Shown here: positions 45,403-57,204 of the stretch, piece after piece | Layout: the number at the start of each line of letters is the position of its first letter | How positions within the stretch are numbered: position 1 is the first letter of the stretch | Assembly: GCA_000727475.1 (NCBI GenBank) | Contig: KL647299.1 | Span: 1,502,379-1,566,378, forward strand | Source of the DNA: Sarcocystis neurona | Taxonomy: Eukaryota; Apicomplexa; Conoidasida; Eucoccidiorida; Sarcocystidae | DNA: 64,000 nucleotides | Reading direction: 5' to 3' | Program-made: the position numbers and the translations under genes | The notes under the pieces: model-generated | Told to the model about the DNA's origin: nothing | Database searches by the model: none | Seen by the model: the letters and a program-made list of their open reading frames with translations, nothing else

Positions 45403-48400
45403 ACAGATAGTACAGTCGACATCCACAGAAAAGTTGCTGGATAGTCTTGCGCCAGCTACTACTACACTGTGACGCAGAGCGTCTACGCCAGATACGTTGC
45501 AATTGAGTTTTTCTAAAAACGTTTTTTTCCCGTAGCCACAAAGGAGCCGCAGGACATTGCTGCATGAGCCGCGCCGCAGGGGTGAGGCTTCCCATTCAAT
45601 CAGTGCTCTCCGAATAGAAGCTTGACTACGTACCCACGTGGCAGCAGAGGTGGCTCTGCGAGTTGCCTCAACTGCCCAACGTGCACGTCACACTACTCTT
45701 CCTCGTGCTTACACCCAAAACGTAGTTACGTGTGGGTAAATCGCGCTAATGAGTGAGTAGACTGCGGCCGCACGGGTGCGCGTATGCTTAACGAACACAC
45801 AGGATCAGTACGAGCAGCGGCTGCAGACAACTCCAGCTTTTCTTTGTGAAGCGAGATGAAGACTTAGGGTCATGAATCATGAAAGCGGACCCAATAGCGA
45901 TTGCCACAAATGAAAATAATCCATTGCGCCTCAGCGACGTCTGCGAAGTACTGTACGGAAACCGCGACTACCCTCCAGATTCTGTGCACCAGCGGTCAGA
46001 ACTGTGGCACCTGCAAGTTCGTCGACTGTTCCGATAGTTTTGACGAAAAAGGGAGGTGCCTCACTGCAGTGCCTAGCAAATGACAGGCACATCAAGAGGA
46101 GGAAACCGGACCTGCAGAGGGGGTTCTGGGCAGAGAGTGCGTGATGCTCTTAAGGGGATGCTTCCGTACAGTTAACATGAGTGAGTGACTCATTGCGCTC
46201 CCCGGCCGTGGTTTCAGGAGAATGTATGCGAGGGAAGGCGAGAAGGGGGAACCCTCCGGTAAACACGGGAAGCTAAGCAAGTGCTGGTGCTGTGAATAAT
46301 CCGTCATACCGCCTTTCCTGTACGCAATGGAAGGCTGTCCCCCGGCACACGGGTAGGTTCGCATACGTATTCGTACACGAAGAATGCATCGTATGAGTGA
46401 ATCTACGTGACCGACTTATTTGTAGCCAGTGTAAGCGTATACGTACCACCCCGTATGACCAGTTGAAAGAAGACTGATCAAAAATGTCATGAGTGGTGGG
46501 CAGATGGTATGAAATAATACGGATACCGAGCATGGACAGGCGGGCTACTTGCGGGTGAATGAACTGGTAACTGCTATAACTTACCGCTGTTGTGTCGCTG
46601 GCTTCTTGCTACTGTTGGTTATGTGGTACTCTCTGGCGCATGGATGTAAACTGACAGGTGATAGCCGATACTCGCGGAGGTCGCGGTGTCCGCATATCAC
46701 TTTTTGGGTCATCCAACATAATTGATATGCCCCGTGGCGTCTTAGCTGGGGACGGTTGCGTCACAACACGGCAACGCCGGTTCAGGGTATTATTTACGGT
46801 GCAAGTGTACGCGCGCATGTGTATGTGTGCGCGTATTCCTGTACGAAATTCTGGGCATTCTTTTCTACGTGTGAGACTTCAGGGACGGTCGCTGTGCGAA
46901 GCAGTCGTTGCAAATTTAAAACACATTCCTATGAGCAGAGATTGGAGTTAAGACCTCAACTATTACGACGTGAAAGACTAAACGGACTCCGAGAGATATG
47001 CCTTTAGGAAAGCCTTGTCGAGCATGTGGCGCGAAGTTCTTCGCGTTTACTTTGCCACCGTACGACCCTACAGCCTTTGCAGTCGAGCGCTGCTTTAAGC
47101 GCCCAAGCTCGCCGTCATATAGTTTAACGCCGGTGCCTAACAACGACCTTGTATTTGTCGTTTATCTTTCCCAGATGCTTCACAGTCGCGTCTGTCTTCC
47201 CAACTTGGCGTCCACATACGCTAATCTTTGCTGTGGCACGCGCGCTCCAAACTAGTGCCCATCTCGCATGAAAAATGAAATACATGCATTGACTTCTCGT
47301 CATGGTAGACAGTTGCTGAAAGTTCACAGTAAGCTCTACGAGTTTCTCCCTAAGCTCGAACGTGGTAGCGACGAGATGTGCTACGACCACGAGGTAACTA
47401 AAGACGCTGCATTGCACAGCTTTGAGGACTGCCGTAAAAATTCGACTTGTTGTCGGTTGTAGAATGCGAATGTTAGTTGTACCCGTGTATCCGTGCGCGT
47501 GGAATCGTGTTGTTGCATCTAACCAAAGGGACAAGAAGTCGCTTGCGGTCTCATGAAAATATATTCAGAACGAAAGGTGCAAAATAGGAAAGTGAACCTG
47601 CGCAAAGCTCTTTCAAAATAGGAGACGGTTTTGCACGTAGCAATACCTCTGCTGCAACATGACAATTCTTCTGATGCGGCTGCTGTTACAGCGGCGATCC
47701 TACAAGTGAACCCGTGAAACTGAGAGTCACGACAGCAACGCTGAAATGCCGTGGAGAGTGTACCGGTCTTGTTATATTGGGCATGCTCTACAGATTCAAT
47801 AGAATTATCCAAGAAGAGTGGGAAGGTGCAAACTGAGCACAGAAGTTGATGTGACTGGAGTGTGGAGTGACCGTAGACCGTGTGACTACGATTTTTGATA
47901 TGCTGTGGCGTGCTCACACGCTCGCATGGGCTAATTTCATGTACACATATATATATATATCTCTTATGAGAAAGGCGTGTGTGTGCGCCGGATGTGGCCA
48001 AGCAACACAAGGGCGTCTAGAAGGCAGTGTGCTCGTAATTAAAAAAAAAGTGGAATTTTTCCAGTTTACACGTGAGTTTAATGCTGGTCCCTGTACCACC
48101 CTACAGGCGGGACGAAGACGGGCTGTCTCCATGTGGGCCGGGGTGTGGGCCTTCTCGCTTGGAAGCAAGTGGCAAGAACCATATATATGCCCAGAAGGCG
48201 AGTCCGCGACGGGACGTACCTTTGTCGAAATTTGGACGCTTCCAAACACTTCTCGCAACGTTCGCTTATTAAAAATAAGTAATTCATATATGTAAACCTG
48301 TGGAAAAGCTGAGTTCTCGTACGTGATTGCTCACTCCTGCAGGGTGCTAACGGACTGCATATGAGAGCAAACATACGCGGAGCGCTTTCTATTAGAGTCG

Positions 48401-49700
48401 TGCCTCAAACTTCCTTCATAGGCACCTCACCAACATGAAATACCTTATCGATCTTTGCTATTTAGCGACAGTTGTAAAGGTCGCAAGACAGCACGTGTAG
48501 GCGGTCGATCAATTATATGTGTCATGCAGCAAGTAGCTGCGACCACTGTTGCTCGGAGGCACATTGGAAGAAAGGAGCACATAAGCAAGTAGGGCATAAT
48601 CCTAGAGCAGAGAGAGGTGGTTAGTTGACCTCATACTCAGCTCAGTGAATTCTGGGAACTTTAGTGGCACGCAGCAAACGGGCAAAATTTCCACACTGCT
48701 TGGCAGGAATACACAGGGACTGCGAACGCGTGGAGCTTCGTACTCGCGGCGGTGACGAGTTTGTCCTCACAGAAGACGTTTCGCTAACTAGAATTTAACT
48801 TGATGTTTAACTGAACTCGAAGTACAAATTACGAGTTCAGGATAAGTGAAGGGGAGCACAAACGCCTGCCTTCATGATCGTTGTACTTCTACATGACCAG
48901 CGTTGTCACCAAACATAATAGCGTCGACTATCGACGTACGGTCTCTAGAGCAACCGGATAGAGAGATCCAAGAGATATAGGAATTTTAGAGTCGTTACCA
49001 TGGTGAGGACACCGCAACAACACGTTGTTCGTGCTGAGGGCGTGAGAGGAAAGAGAATAACAAGACGTCCTTAGTTTTTGGAAGAGACTTGCGCTCTTGG
49101 ATCCTTTTCTCGGGACCTACAAAATGATTCCTCATCACAGCACACAGTTAGGACATAGTACGGAAAATATAGCTGAGCACTAGCAGAAACTGGACAATTG
49201 CGACACTGCAGGAGGCAGCCATTTGTTTGTGGAATTTTGCGCGCGTGTTACCTGCGTACGAAAGTACCGAAGATGCTGAGCTGCCCAGCGCTATTGCAAA
49301 ACCGTACAACATGTTAATACAGGAAATGGCGCACTCCGACACACCTAGCACTTGAAACTACTGTAGAATCCTCAAAGTTGGTCCCGTTTCCTCCAGCGAA
49401 GAACGCTGATAATTTGTTGTGCGAACTTCGCTTTTCACCTACTGTAGAAATGTATTAAAGTCTGGAGACAGCCGTCACTTCCCTGAGGATCTTTACAGCG
49501 TTAGACTTCCCTCAGTGTCATTGTTTTTCCTTCACGTCGTGGGGTTCACGTGCGTTACCCACTAGACTCTTGGAATCGAGTATCGCAAGCACTGCTTTGT
49601 TCAGGAGTAGGGTGCCGGTTGGGTCAAGTGGAAACCACAGAATTTCCCTTTGCTCGTCAATGAATATGAAATCACACTTTTCAACTGTTAAGACAGCCTT
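45403..49700. other. Repeat-poor stretch without a supportable gene
   Basis: Between the prolyl hydroxylase and the pseudouridine synthase-like gene only short frames occur. A Cys-rich 57-codon plus ORF at 45910-46083 (MKIIHCASATSAKYC, nine to ten Cys/His-type residues, TSGQNCGTCKFVDCSD) has a proper ATG and stop and could be a small exon, but nothing supports it further. A minus-strand RT-like relic lies at 46916-47460 (separate entry). TA-repeat is present near 47943-47962. Nothing else stands out. Confidence 0.45.
46916..47460 (-). mobile_element. Possible RT palm/thumb relic
   Basis: Two overlapping minus-strand frames (47534-47124 and 47143-46916) contain, in order, RIFTAVLKAVQCSVFSYLVV, FELREKLVELTVNFQQL and then, one frame over, GVKLYDGELGRLKQRSTAKAV. 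This matches the order of a Ty3/gypsy RT C-terminal half: helix, YxDD strand (here VVVAH, aspartates lost), the E-H-L-x-x-L-x-x-V-F-x-x-L helix and the D-P-x-K-x-x-A-I-x-x-W-P-x-P segment. It is a relic if real. The match is by eye and weaker than the RNase H match at 34 kb. Confidence 0.25.
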
Positions 49701-51557
49701 ATGGAAAATCACCGCGATACCAGTGCGGCAGTAGTGTCGCGTGTCTCTTTCCGGTCATCCCGCAGCAACAGCTCTATCTTTGATCCCAACAGTGATCGGG
49801 GTAGCAGTCCCCGAACCGCTTCTTTTCGAACCTCATGGCCGCAACTGTCTCCCCCTAATCTATCGGATACAGGTAGGGTTCAACAGGCGCATTCATCTTC
49901 GTCGCCTCCGCGGACGAACGTGTTTCTATTACCACGTGCGCCGAGCGCCCTATGTCAGTCAGAGCCAGGCGGCTCAACCAGTCCACGCGTAGACGGGGCG
50001 TCTCTCAGACAGAAAGGAGGACCTACACATTTCCAGTCTCCCGCAGGGCCGCAGTTCTCAGAGTCTCCGATCAGGTCTTTCCTTCGTGCGAAGTACGGAG
50101 GAAAAATACCAGGAGCTGATGCTCGACTTTTTCCTGCCGCGTGTTCTGTAGGAGTTTTCCCCACCAGCGAAGAGTCACCGCAGCTCGGGCATGCTTTCTG
50201 CTTTGAGAATGCGTTACGAGGCGCCTGTTCGCCCACATGTCCAGTAGATAGTGTGCAGGTCTCAAGACAAGCTGTTCCGCCCAAGCCCTGGTCGTCCGCT
50301 CCCCTTGCTGCCGCTATTGCTGCTTCCGCAAAGCCTCTGCCGGATTATTCTTTTGCTGTCGCAGCCGCTAAGGCAGTAGGCGAAGCGGGCGAGAATCTCG
50401 CCTCATGTGTAACTTTCTCTAAGCAACGCTTTCCCTATGCAACCAGTGACACAGGCGGATCACCGCAGGGAACAGGCAGGCACGAAGAATTTCCCTGGAA
50501 GCCGGTTATGGTCCGCGATTCAACCACGTACTGCGTTGTATTCAAGCCGGCTTTTTGGACTTGTTGTTGCTGCGGGTTGGACTTGAATTTTAATGAAAGA
50601 CTGAGCACTTCACCCTACCTAAAAAAAGAAATGGTCGATCCATCGTTCGGCTGCCCCTCAGTTGTTCAATTTCTCCAGCAGTTCTTCTCGCAGCAGCAGG
50701 CTCCAGCGCTTTATAGCAGAGAGGTACGTTATGGTGTTGTGTACCATTTAGATGAAAGCTGGTCTGGCTTCGTGCTTGTGGCCAAAACATTTGGGACCTT
50801 TGAGGCCTTTGCCAAGCAGCTGCGAGAAAGGCAAATTCATGTTAAGCTCGAGTGCCTCCTCGCGACGGATCAAAACCAGGTTTTGGCACATAATTGCAAA
50901 CTGCACTCATGCCGCACCAGTAGCGGCCCAACTTCACGGCCGCCACCACAGTTCCGACTGTGTGCCCCCCCTCATTACGAGAAGACTTACTATTCTAAAG
51001 AAGGAACAAAGTTGGGAAACGAAACAGATTTACAAGATCCAGAAAACAGTGTTCAGGGAGCAGGCAATAAGTCGTGGCACCACGTGGTGCTCGCCTGTTG
51101 CTTGCAACCAGCGCCGCCTGCAGCTGTTGCTGCGTCTCCCTTCCGGCAAGACGAGGAGCTCCCTGAAGTGACTGCACTATTCTGGAAGACAAGACGGCGG
51201 ATAGACTCAAGCGAGAAAGATTCTACGCAGGCAAATACCTACAAGTGGCGGAGTTTCTGCCACGGAAGCTACCTAAGCTTTTACGACTGCGATGCCAAAG
51301 AGGGAGCACCTGACACTTTGACGATGACGGCCTCGTCCCTTTCAAAAAATCACACAGCACGTTTCGAAATCAGGCCTCTATGCACATTCGAGGCTGCTCT
51401 TCCTTCCGACTTACAAGGAATTTTAACACAGTTGCAGCAGTCAAACAGCTTCCCTGCAGACCAACAGCAGCCACAACAACAACAACAACGAAAAATGGCA
51501 CTGCTGGCCTATTTCCGCCAACCACTGTCGCCCGACGCAAAGCTCAAGTATGCGTAA
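49701..51557 (+). CDS. RluA-like pseudouridine synthase domain protein, 3' end unresolved
   Basis: ATG 49701 opens 618 codons. Residues 1 to about 265 are a Ser/Pro-rich, low-complexity N-terminus. From about 270 the sequence follows the RluA-type pseudouridine synthase pattern: YCVVFKPAFW (the V-x-x-K-P-x-G-W strand), RYGVVYHLDESWSGFVLVAK (G-x-V-H-R-L-D-x-x-T-S-G-x-x-L-x-A-K) and AFAKQLRERQIHVKLECLL. The catalytic Asp is kept (residue 351, codon 50751-50753), but the usual HRLD is YHLD, so the conserved Arg is replaced by His. Such enzymes convert uridine to pseudouridine in RNA; activity here is uncertain. A long insert separates this from a C-terminal Gln tract and AYFRQPLSPDAKLKYA. The stop at 51555 overlaps a GTAAAG donor (51554), so the gene may continue in a further exon that I could not place. 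Confidence 0.6.
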   Translation: MENHRDTSAAVVSRVSFRSSRSNSSIFDPNSDRGSSPRTASFRTSWPQLSPPNLSDTGRVQQAHSSSSPPRTNVFLLPRAPSALCQSEPGGSTSPRVDGASLRQKGGPTHFQSPAGPQFSESPIRSFLRAKYGGKIPGADARLFPAACSVGVFPTSEESPQLGHAFCFENALRGACSPTCPVDSVQVSRQAVPPKPWSSAPLAAAIAASAKPLPDYSFAVAAAKAVGEAGENLASCVTFSKQRFPYATSDTGGSPQGTGRHEEFPWKPVMVRDSTTYCVVFKPAFWTCCCCGLDLNFNERLSTSPYLKKEMVDPSFGCPSVVQFLQQFFSQQQAPALYSREVRYGVVYHLDESWSGFVLVAKTFGTFEAFAKQLRERQIHVKLECLLATDQNQVLAHNCKLHSCRTSSGPTSRPPPQFRLCAPPHYEKTYYSKEGTKLGNETDLQDPENSVQGAGNKSWHHVVLACCLQPAPPAAVAASPFRQDEELPEVTALFWKTRRRIDSSEKDSTQANTYKWRSFCHGSYLSFYDCDAKEGAPDTLTMTASSLSKNHTARFEIRPLCTFEAALPSDLQGILTQLQQSNSFPADQQQPQQQQQRKMALLAYFRQPLSPDAKLKYA

Positions 51558-52161
51558 AGCCGCAGCTCGTAAAATCAAACACGCGTATATGCATACATCC
51601 ACATACATTTGTATGGGTCTACATTTGGTTGCCAGAATAGTACACTCTGTGCCAGCTCTGCCCATACAAAAGCGCGTCAATATTCTTCCCCAGAAAACTC
51701 CATTCCCGAATGCCACTGCGCACGTACGCAGAAGGCGCTAGAGCCAATATGCAGTCCCAGCAGTTCTCAACATCTCTTGGCGCTGCTGGTGATAGCACAT
51801 TTAAAGCAGTTTGCTGTGCGAATAGCAGAGGTGCAACCGGGAGCAAAGAAGACGTGCAAAACAGACGTTTTACGGGGCCACTTGTTTGCTCCCGTCGTAG
51901 CTGCTTGCAGACACGATTTTTAGAAAATGGGCATATGTACTTATGTAGCTGCACGTGTGAAGAGGCACGCATGCAAAGACAACATGTATGTTTTGTGTAC
52001 GAGAGTCGATGTAGACACGTAGGCAGGACGTATACGTTCGTCTATTTGTACAGGCATGATCGACCGAAAGCCGCGACCACGGTGTATCTACATAGGTATG
52101 TCGTCACTCTGACCCACCACCCCTTTGCGAACGGCAACTGTATGAATGAGTACACTGGATC

Positions 52162-53077
52162 ATGTACTGGGGGAGACAAACTCTAAGGAGCACGGCTCTG
52201 CGGGCGGAAACAGGTGTTTTGCCGATGATTCTACTGCGCCTCACCGCTGTCTTCAGGCTGCTGGCGGGATGCATCGTCGTGCTCTCTATTGGCGTGGCGG
52301 CAAATACGCCTTGGTTTCATCGAAAGAAAGCAGAATGGGGATGGCTGCAACGAGGGTTTTCAAAAATCTTTCTGCAAGCTGCGCAAGGCGTAGGCAGCCT
52401 AGCCCTCTGCGGTGCTGCTGCCTGGAGAGGTCTATTGTGTAGTGGCGCCTCACTTGCGAATCAGTTGCAGGATGCGCGGTATTTTGTGATAAACGTTTTG
52501 TGGGGTGGCTCTAGTGACTCGGTGATCGACCCTGCTGTTGGTATTTGACTGGTCCGGATGACCAGAAGCGCAAGCGGCGTCAATCTGGAGGCGGGTAGCT
52601 GGTGCACACCCCTTCCATGTACTCTGGGCCAACCGAAGTATTGTGCCAATTTACTGCTGCTCAGCGGCTTGGCGGCGGTAACATATATATATATATACAT
52701 ACACATGTATGTGTTGTACTCTGCAGTTAAGGGATCTCACGCTGGTTTGCCCAACTGCTATTATGCATATGTGGGATGGCAACACCAGAGGGGAGCACCA
52801 AGAAGTGCTGATTCTTGATTGGGAGGATCGTGTTAAGATTAGCTCTCTCGTCGTCGCTATGCTTGCCTTGATACTGCGTCTTTACTGTAGTCTTCCAGAA
52901 CGCTTCGTCATCGTCATAGATGCTTCACCAGCTGCAGGGGTGGGTCTGGTGTCTCTTGTAGATGCGGCTGGTCATGTCGCTACAGGCTGCGGTCGAGAGA
53001 TACAAGCACCAGCAGCTTCAGCAGAGTTTTCTTTCTCCACGTGGGAACGGTGTGGACACGCGTTCTATGGCGTGTAG
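52162..53077 (+). mobile_element. Decayed RT connection/RNase H relic, Ty3/gypsy-like, plus strand
   Basis: In the 52162-52548 frame, LLAGCIVVLSIGVAANTPWF then HRKKAEWGWLQRGFSKI matches the spacing of the RT-to-RNase H connection (F-L-G-L-x-x-Y-Y-R-x-F-x-x-x-F-x-x-x-A-x-P-L-T, then W). In the 52709-53077 frame, ERFVIVIDASPAAGVGLV fits the first RNase H strand (T-D-A-S-x-x-G-x-G-A-V), and GREIQAPAASAEFSFSTWER fits the later 'S-R-x-L-x-x-A-E-x-x-Y-x-x-x-E-x-E' motif. The two pieces are in the right order but in different frames, and an AT microsatellite (52680-52697) lies between them. Not functional; direction opposite to the 34-kb relic. Confidence 0.4.
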
Positions 53078-53079
53078 AA

Positions 53080-56000
53080 GCTTCCTCCGTAAACAGGTCG
53101 ATTTTCTCTGATTTGTCTCAGCCGCACGATGAAAATTGTTCACTGGAAGACATTTGCTCATTCTTACTTGGAGCAGGAGGGTAGTCCGCGTCACCTAAAT
53201 CGTCTTCTGCCGGCGCCTACGCCGGACGATTGACTTGCTTCTTAACATGCAGTCTCGTCACAGTGACCAACGTTCACTTGTGCAGACATACCCCTGTTCA
53301 GCGGGTATTCAGCAGCGACGCAGTACCATCGGCACGAACTGCAAGAAGATGTATGTCTGGGGAACCGTCAGGGGGGGGCCAGCAGTTGACAGGGCGCATG
53401 CCACAAGTACAAAAGGGGCTCCTCTGGTGCAGGCGTGCGCACGACGCGAGAGGTTTCGGAGCAAAGAGAACTGTCTGCGCAGGACGCCTTACCTATTCCA
53501 ACAGCAACAACACGTTGTTTTGCCAACAGCAACATTACGCTAATTGCAGCGTTGACGCTAAGGCTTTCCACAGCAGAAATACCTCTCACGTGCAGCTCCA
53601 ACGTTTCTGATACGACGCGTCGTGCAGCAGAAGACCACGCTTTTATGCAGTTGAGCGGCTACCCTGCAGCACCACTTTCTTCGCAGCAGGTATCCCCCTC
53701 TCCATCTAGTACGATGCTCACTATCTTCGTAGCAGTACGTACGTCCTCTTCGACCGGCAGCTTCACGCCCGTATGTCGTGCAGTGGGGCAGGGGTGGCGC
53801 TAACCTGTTTCCAATATTGAGAAACACTGCTATCTGTGCGCTAACCTTCAGCAAAAAGGAAGCAAGCAGCACAACGTGAAGGCCTGAGAGCAAAGTCTTC
53901 AGTAGCATCTGTCGCTTCACCCAGCGCAGGACAGCCGGTCGGCAACAGCGGAATTTAAAGAGTACAAACTTTAAAATTTGTACACTCAGCTTGTTTGTGT
54001 GCCCCGGTTCAACGTCGCACGGAAATGGATTTGTTGGAGAACGTCGACCACCACGGTTTCCCAGAACTATACAAGTAGACAAGACCCGCCTTCAACCTCA
54101 GTCACCAGACGCGCACTCACGTGCTAACAGCTGTACACCCACTGAGAGATCAGTGCCCGTTTATGCAACGCATGTGACTGCACATATGCGTCAGTGTCCT
54201 AGCCTGCTTACTTGAAGACTTCACAACAATATACGGACACACAACTAAAGTGGTGCACAAAAACTGTGACGTACTCAAATTTCTATGTAACTTGAATGAC
54301 CCTAAATTCTCAACATGAAACCCTGCAGCCGTAATGTATTGCTCAGCAGTATTAGAGTGCCACGTGTCCGCATACAAACACGCATAGAAGTGAGCGACGT
54401 ATATGTTGTGCATTCATTTGATTCTTGAGAGAAATGCAGAACCACGTATTTGAGTGTCTGCATCCATACAAACGGTGCTCCGCCCCAGCTTTCGAGTCTC
54501 TTCATCCGAGGAAGACGCGGGAAAGATCCACCACTGCAGAACAAACGGCGTATCTAATCCGTTGCACTAATCCCATAGAAAGTGCGTCAGAGGAAAATCA
54601 CTTGTGTTCGAGTGACAGAAGAGCGTCGCGATTTAAGATTACTCCGCCTTTTCGCATGTTTGCCGCTGTGCTTAGTAATGTAGCGCTCGCTGCTGCTGCT
54701 GACACTACAGTGCTGGTGTCCTCCTGCTCATTCCGCTGCTACTGCTCACGCACCCCTTCGCAGCAGCAGCAGCGAGCAACGCCTTCCAAAGCGCAACGCA
54801 GTCACCTGTTCTGTAGAAAGGACTTCGCTTTAAAATTCCCCTCTCTTCGGAAACACGGCACAGGGGCAGATACGTACGGACGGCTGTTTAGGGCAGTACA
54901 CGTCCAGGGAAATAAACAACTGAGTAAACCCTTCATATCTAACTGATCTGCTCTGCCAAGAGGAAGGCGAGCTCCATTGACTGCGAATAATTCAGCAGCG
55001 GATCGCACGGGAAAGGGGCAGACGGAGAATCACGGACGTTTACGTCGACACCTCCGGGGCCTCCTTTGCACTGCACAACGTCTTCTCCTGCAAGCAAAAC
55101 AGGTACCCAAAAGAAACGTCGGAAAAGGAACTTCCTAATCCTGACGGGCGCAAGGCCTCACTCACGAAGTGGCACTGTGGACCACTGCTAGAGAAGCACT
55201 TTTATGTGCGCTACATCTGAAAGTAAGTACGCACCGTACCTCCCGGCACGACACAAGACGGCCATCCACCAAACATGAGTAGAACATTAAATCAACACAA
55301 ATGACACCTCGGAATCAAATGGGTCCACCAGCGGGCTCTGCTGCGTAAAACATTAACAGACAACACACGGCGGTGGTTTGCGTGTACCGCATCGGTTAAA
55401 AAGACTTTTGCGGGATGGGCGCGAACGGCAGCACACTCATTTGGTGGGGCCACATTGAGCCGCGGAGATATGCGCAGGCTCACTCCCACACACAGAATCT
55501 CGGCGAGTTTTGAGTATACGTGTGCGCGTACGTCAGCGTGTTCCTTTACGAACGTCAGAAATGCCATATTTCTCTCGTTCTCCACACCTCATAGACGCGC
55601 GTGTACGACGGTTTGTGTGCGTGGCCGGGAGAGAGTAGAACGTCCCACGACACAGCGGAAGGTTGAAGCTGCGTCGCAGGGAGTTTGACGCAAACAAAAG
55701 TGACTGGCCTAGTTACAGACCAATGTAGACGTCGACTACGTACAAGTCACGTTCTCCACCTCCAGGCTCGTACACCTCTATCTAACGCACCAGCAACAAA
55801 CACACCCCGCTGAAGCTGCTTCGACGACAGCGCTTGAAACCTGCGCGAAGAGTCCTTCACCACTTGCTCTCTCGTAAGAGACGGAGACATCCCGCCGAGC
55901 AGAAATTGGCGGGCCGGTCGTGTTGCTATTGCGACCCGTTCACGTGTTGCTATTGTGGATCACTCGGGTGGGTACACGAGAAGCCGCAAAAAGGTGTGTT

Positions 56001-57040
56001 CCACAAACGTTGTCTTTTTTCCTGTCTCCCCCAAAGCAGGAGTGCCAGGCCAAAAAGGGAACGTCGATCGTGTCGCAGACGGGCACCAGCAAAATGGCGC
56101 TGGGGCCACGAGGATATGTGGCTCGACCAGCGCCGCGGCGAAGAACGTCCACTTCACAGGTGGCTGTCTCCCCGCTGGTGATAACCACTGTACGGTCTCT
56201 GGCGGAAAATAGTGTTCAGATAGCTACACGCAAAGTCCGACCAAGCGCAAGCCGTCGGCCCACTCGAGGACGGCCTCGCCTCTTGTTTTTCTGCATAGGC
56301 GGGCCCGCCAGCTGGGTTCCCCACCTCCTTTTAATACTTCGCTTAAAAAGAAGACACGCACATGAGACGGGCGCAGACTGGCATGACTAGTCAGTTCCCT
56401 TATTTGCAGTTAAGGCAACGTGACTGACATCTTTGCCAGTACTACGCTTCTTTGTACACATATTTCTTGTCTAGCTGAAGAGAACCTGCCACACACATGT
56501 TTACGTATACTTCAATTGGCGCGTCGTTCAAGAAAATTCTGCGCCAGTGTTTTGTTAAATACTTCGTCGCTGACCTGCCTGTAGGTCAGCGCACGCACTA
56601 GCGTCCAAGCGCCATCTCAATGCACACATATATATACACGCATATGCATGCGTTTGCCTGTACATATACGTATGTTTGTGTGACGCTCCGTAGTAATTGC
56701 ACGTTGCCGCGTCTCTGCGGGCGCGCGTCACGCATGCGTATATGTGCAAATGCCTGCACAGAGGTGTGTCCACTCCAGCAGCATGGATGGACGCGCCACC
56801 TTTCGCAAAGTGAGACGGCAGGCTCTTGACCACCTAGTTGAATCTTTCACCTTCCTTTCTTTTGCTATCTAAATCTGTCAACTCACTCACACGCATAGAC
56901 ACTCTCGCCTCACCCTCCTCTTTCTCCTCCCATTTCCTCTCGCCTACTAGGGAAAGTAGCTTCTCTCTCTGTCTCGACGGGGTGGAACTGCCCTTCGTTC
57001 CAAGCACCGACACTTCTTCTTCCACGACTTCTTCAACTTA
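53080..57040. other. Repeat-poor stretch, degenerate CAG patches and one possible gag-knuckle relic
   Basis: 53.3-53.8 kb has scattered CAG/CAA/GCA triplets with interruptions, similar in texture to 29.3-30.3 kb. At 55834-56390 (+) a frame contains CCYCGSLGWVHEKP, with the spacing of a retroelement CCHC knuckle but with His and the last Cys replaced; downstream in another frame is a hydrophobic LLFFCIGGPASWVPHLLL that may be a protease remnant. The rest shows no supportable gene. 56.6-56.8 kb contains a short ACATATATATACACG microsatellite. Confidence 0.35.
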
Positions 57041-57047
57041 CATACAG

Positions 57048-57204
57048 GCAACAAACAGAGGAGGACACGATGGACGCGTCGCCCCGCTTCAATCGTTGGC
57101 AAGAAGCAAGCCCGCAGACAAACAGAGACGCAGCCCCAGCGGTCGCGATAAAGTCGAGTACTTTCTGCGCAGACTGCTGCTACTGTCGGCGACACTGCTC
57201 ACCG
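57048..57204 (+). CDS. Exon of an unidentified gene (upstream piece)
   Basis: A pyrimidine-rich region ends in CTTACATACAG (AG at 57046-57047), and the open frame runs to ACCG then GTGAGC (GT at 57205). The 52 codons are basic and polar (NRGGHDGRVAPLQ, SKPADKQRRSPSGRDKVEYF), then Leu-rich (LRRLLLLSATLLT). Phase 1 at the donor matches the acceptor of the next exon (57825), where G+TA makes a Val codon. No in-frame ATG is seen in this piece, so the start should be in an earlier exon; an ATG at 57070 is in a different frame. The product is not recognised. Confidence 0.4.

Noticed and set aside
20000..57000. tRNA, rRNA or snRNA genes in the repeat-poor stretch
   Set aside because: Scanning by eye found no cloverleaf with conserved A/B boxes and no rRNA-like blocks; a covariance-model search would be needed to exclude them.
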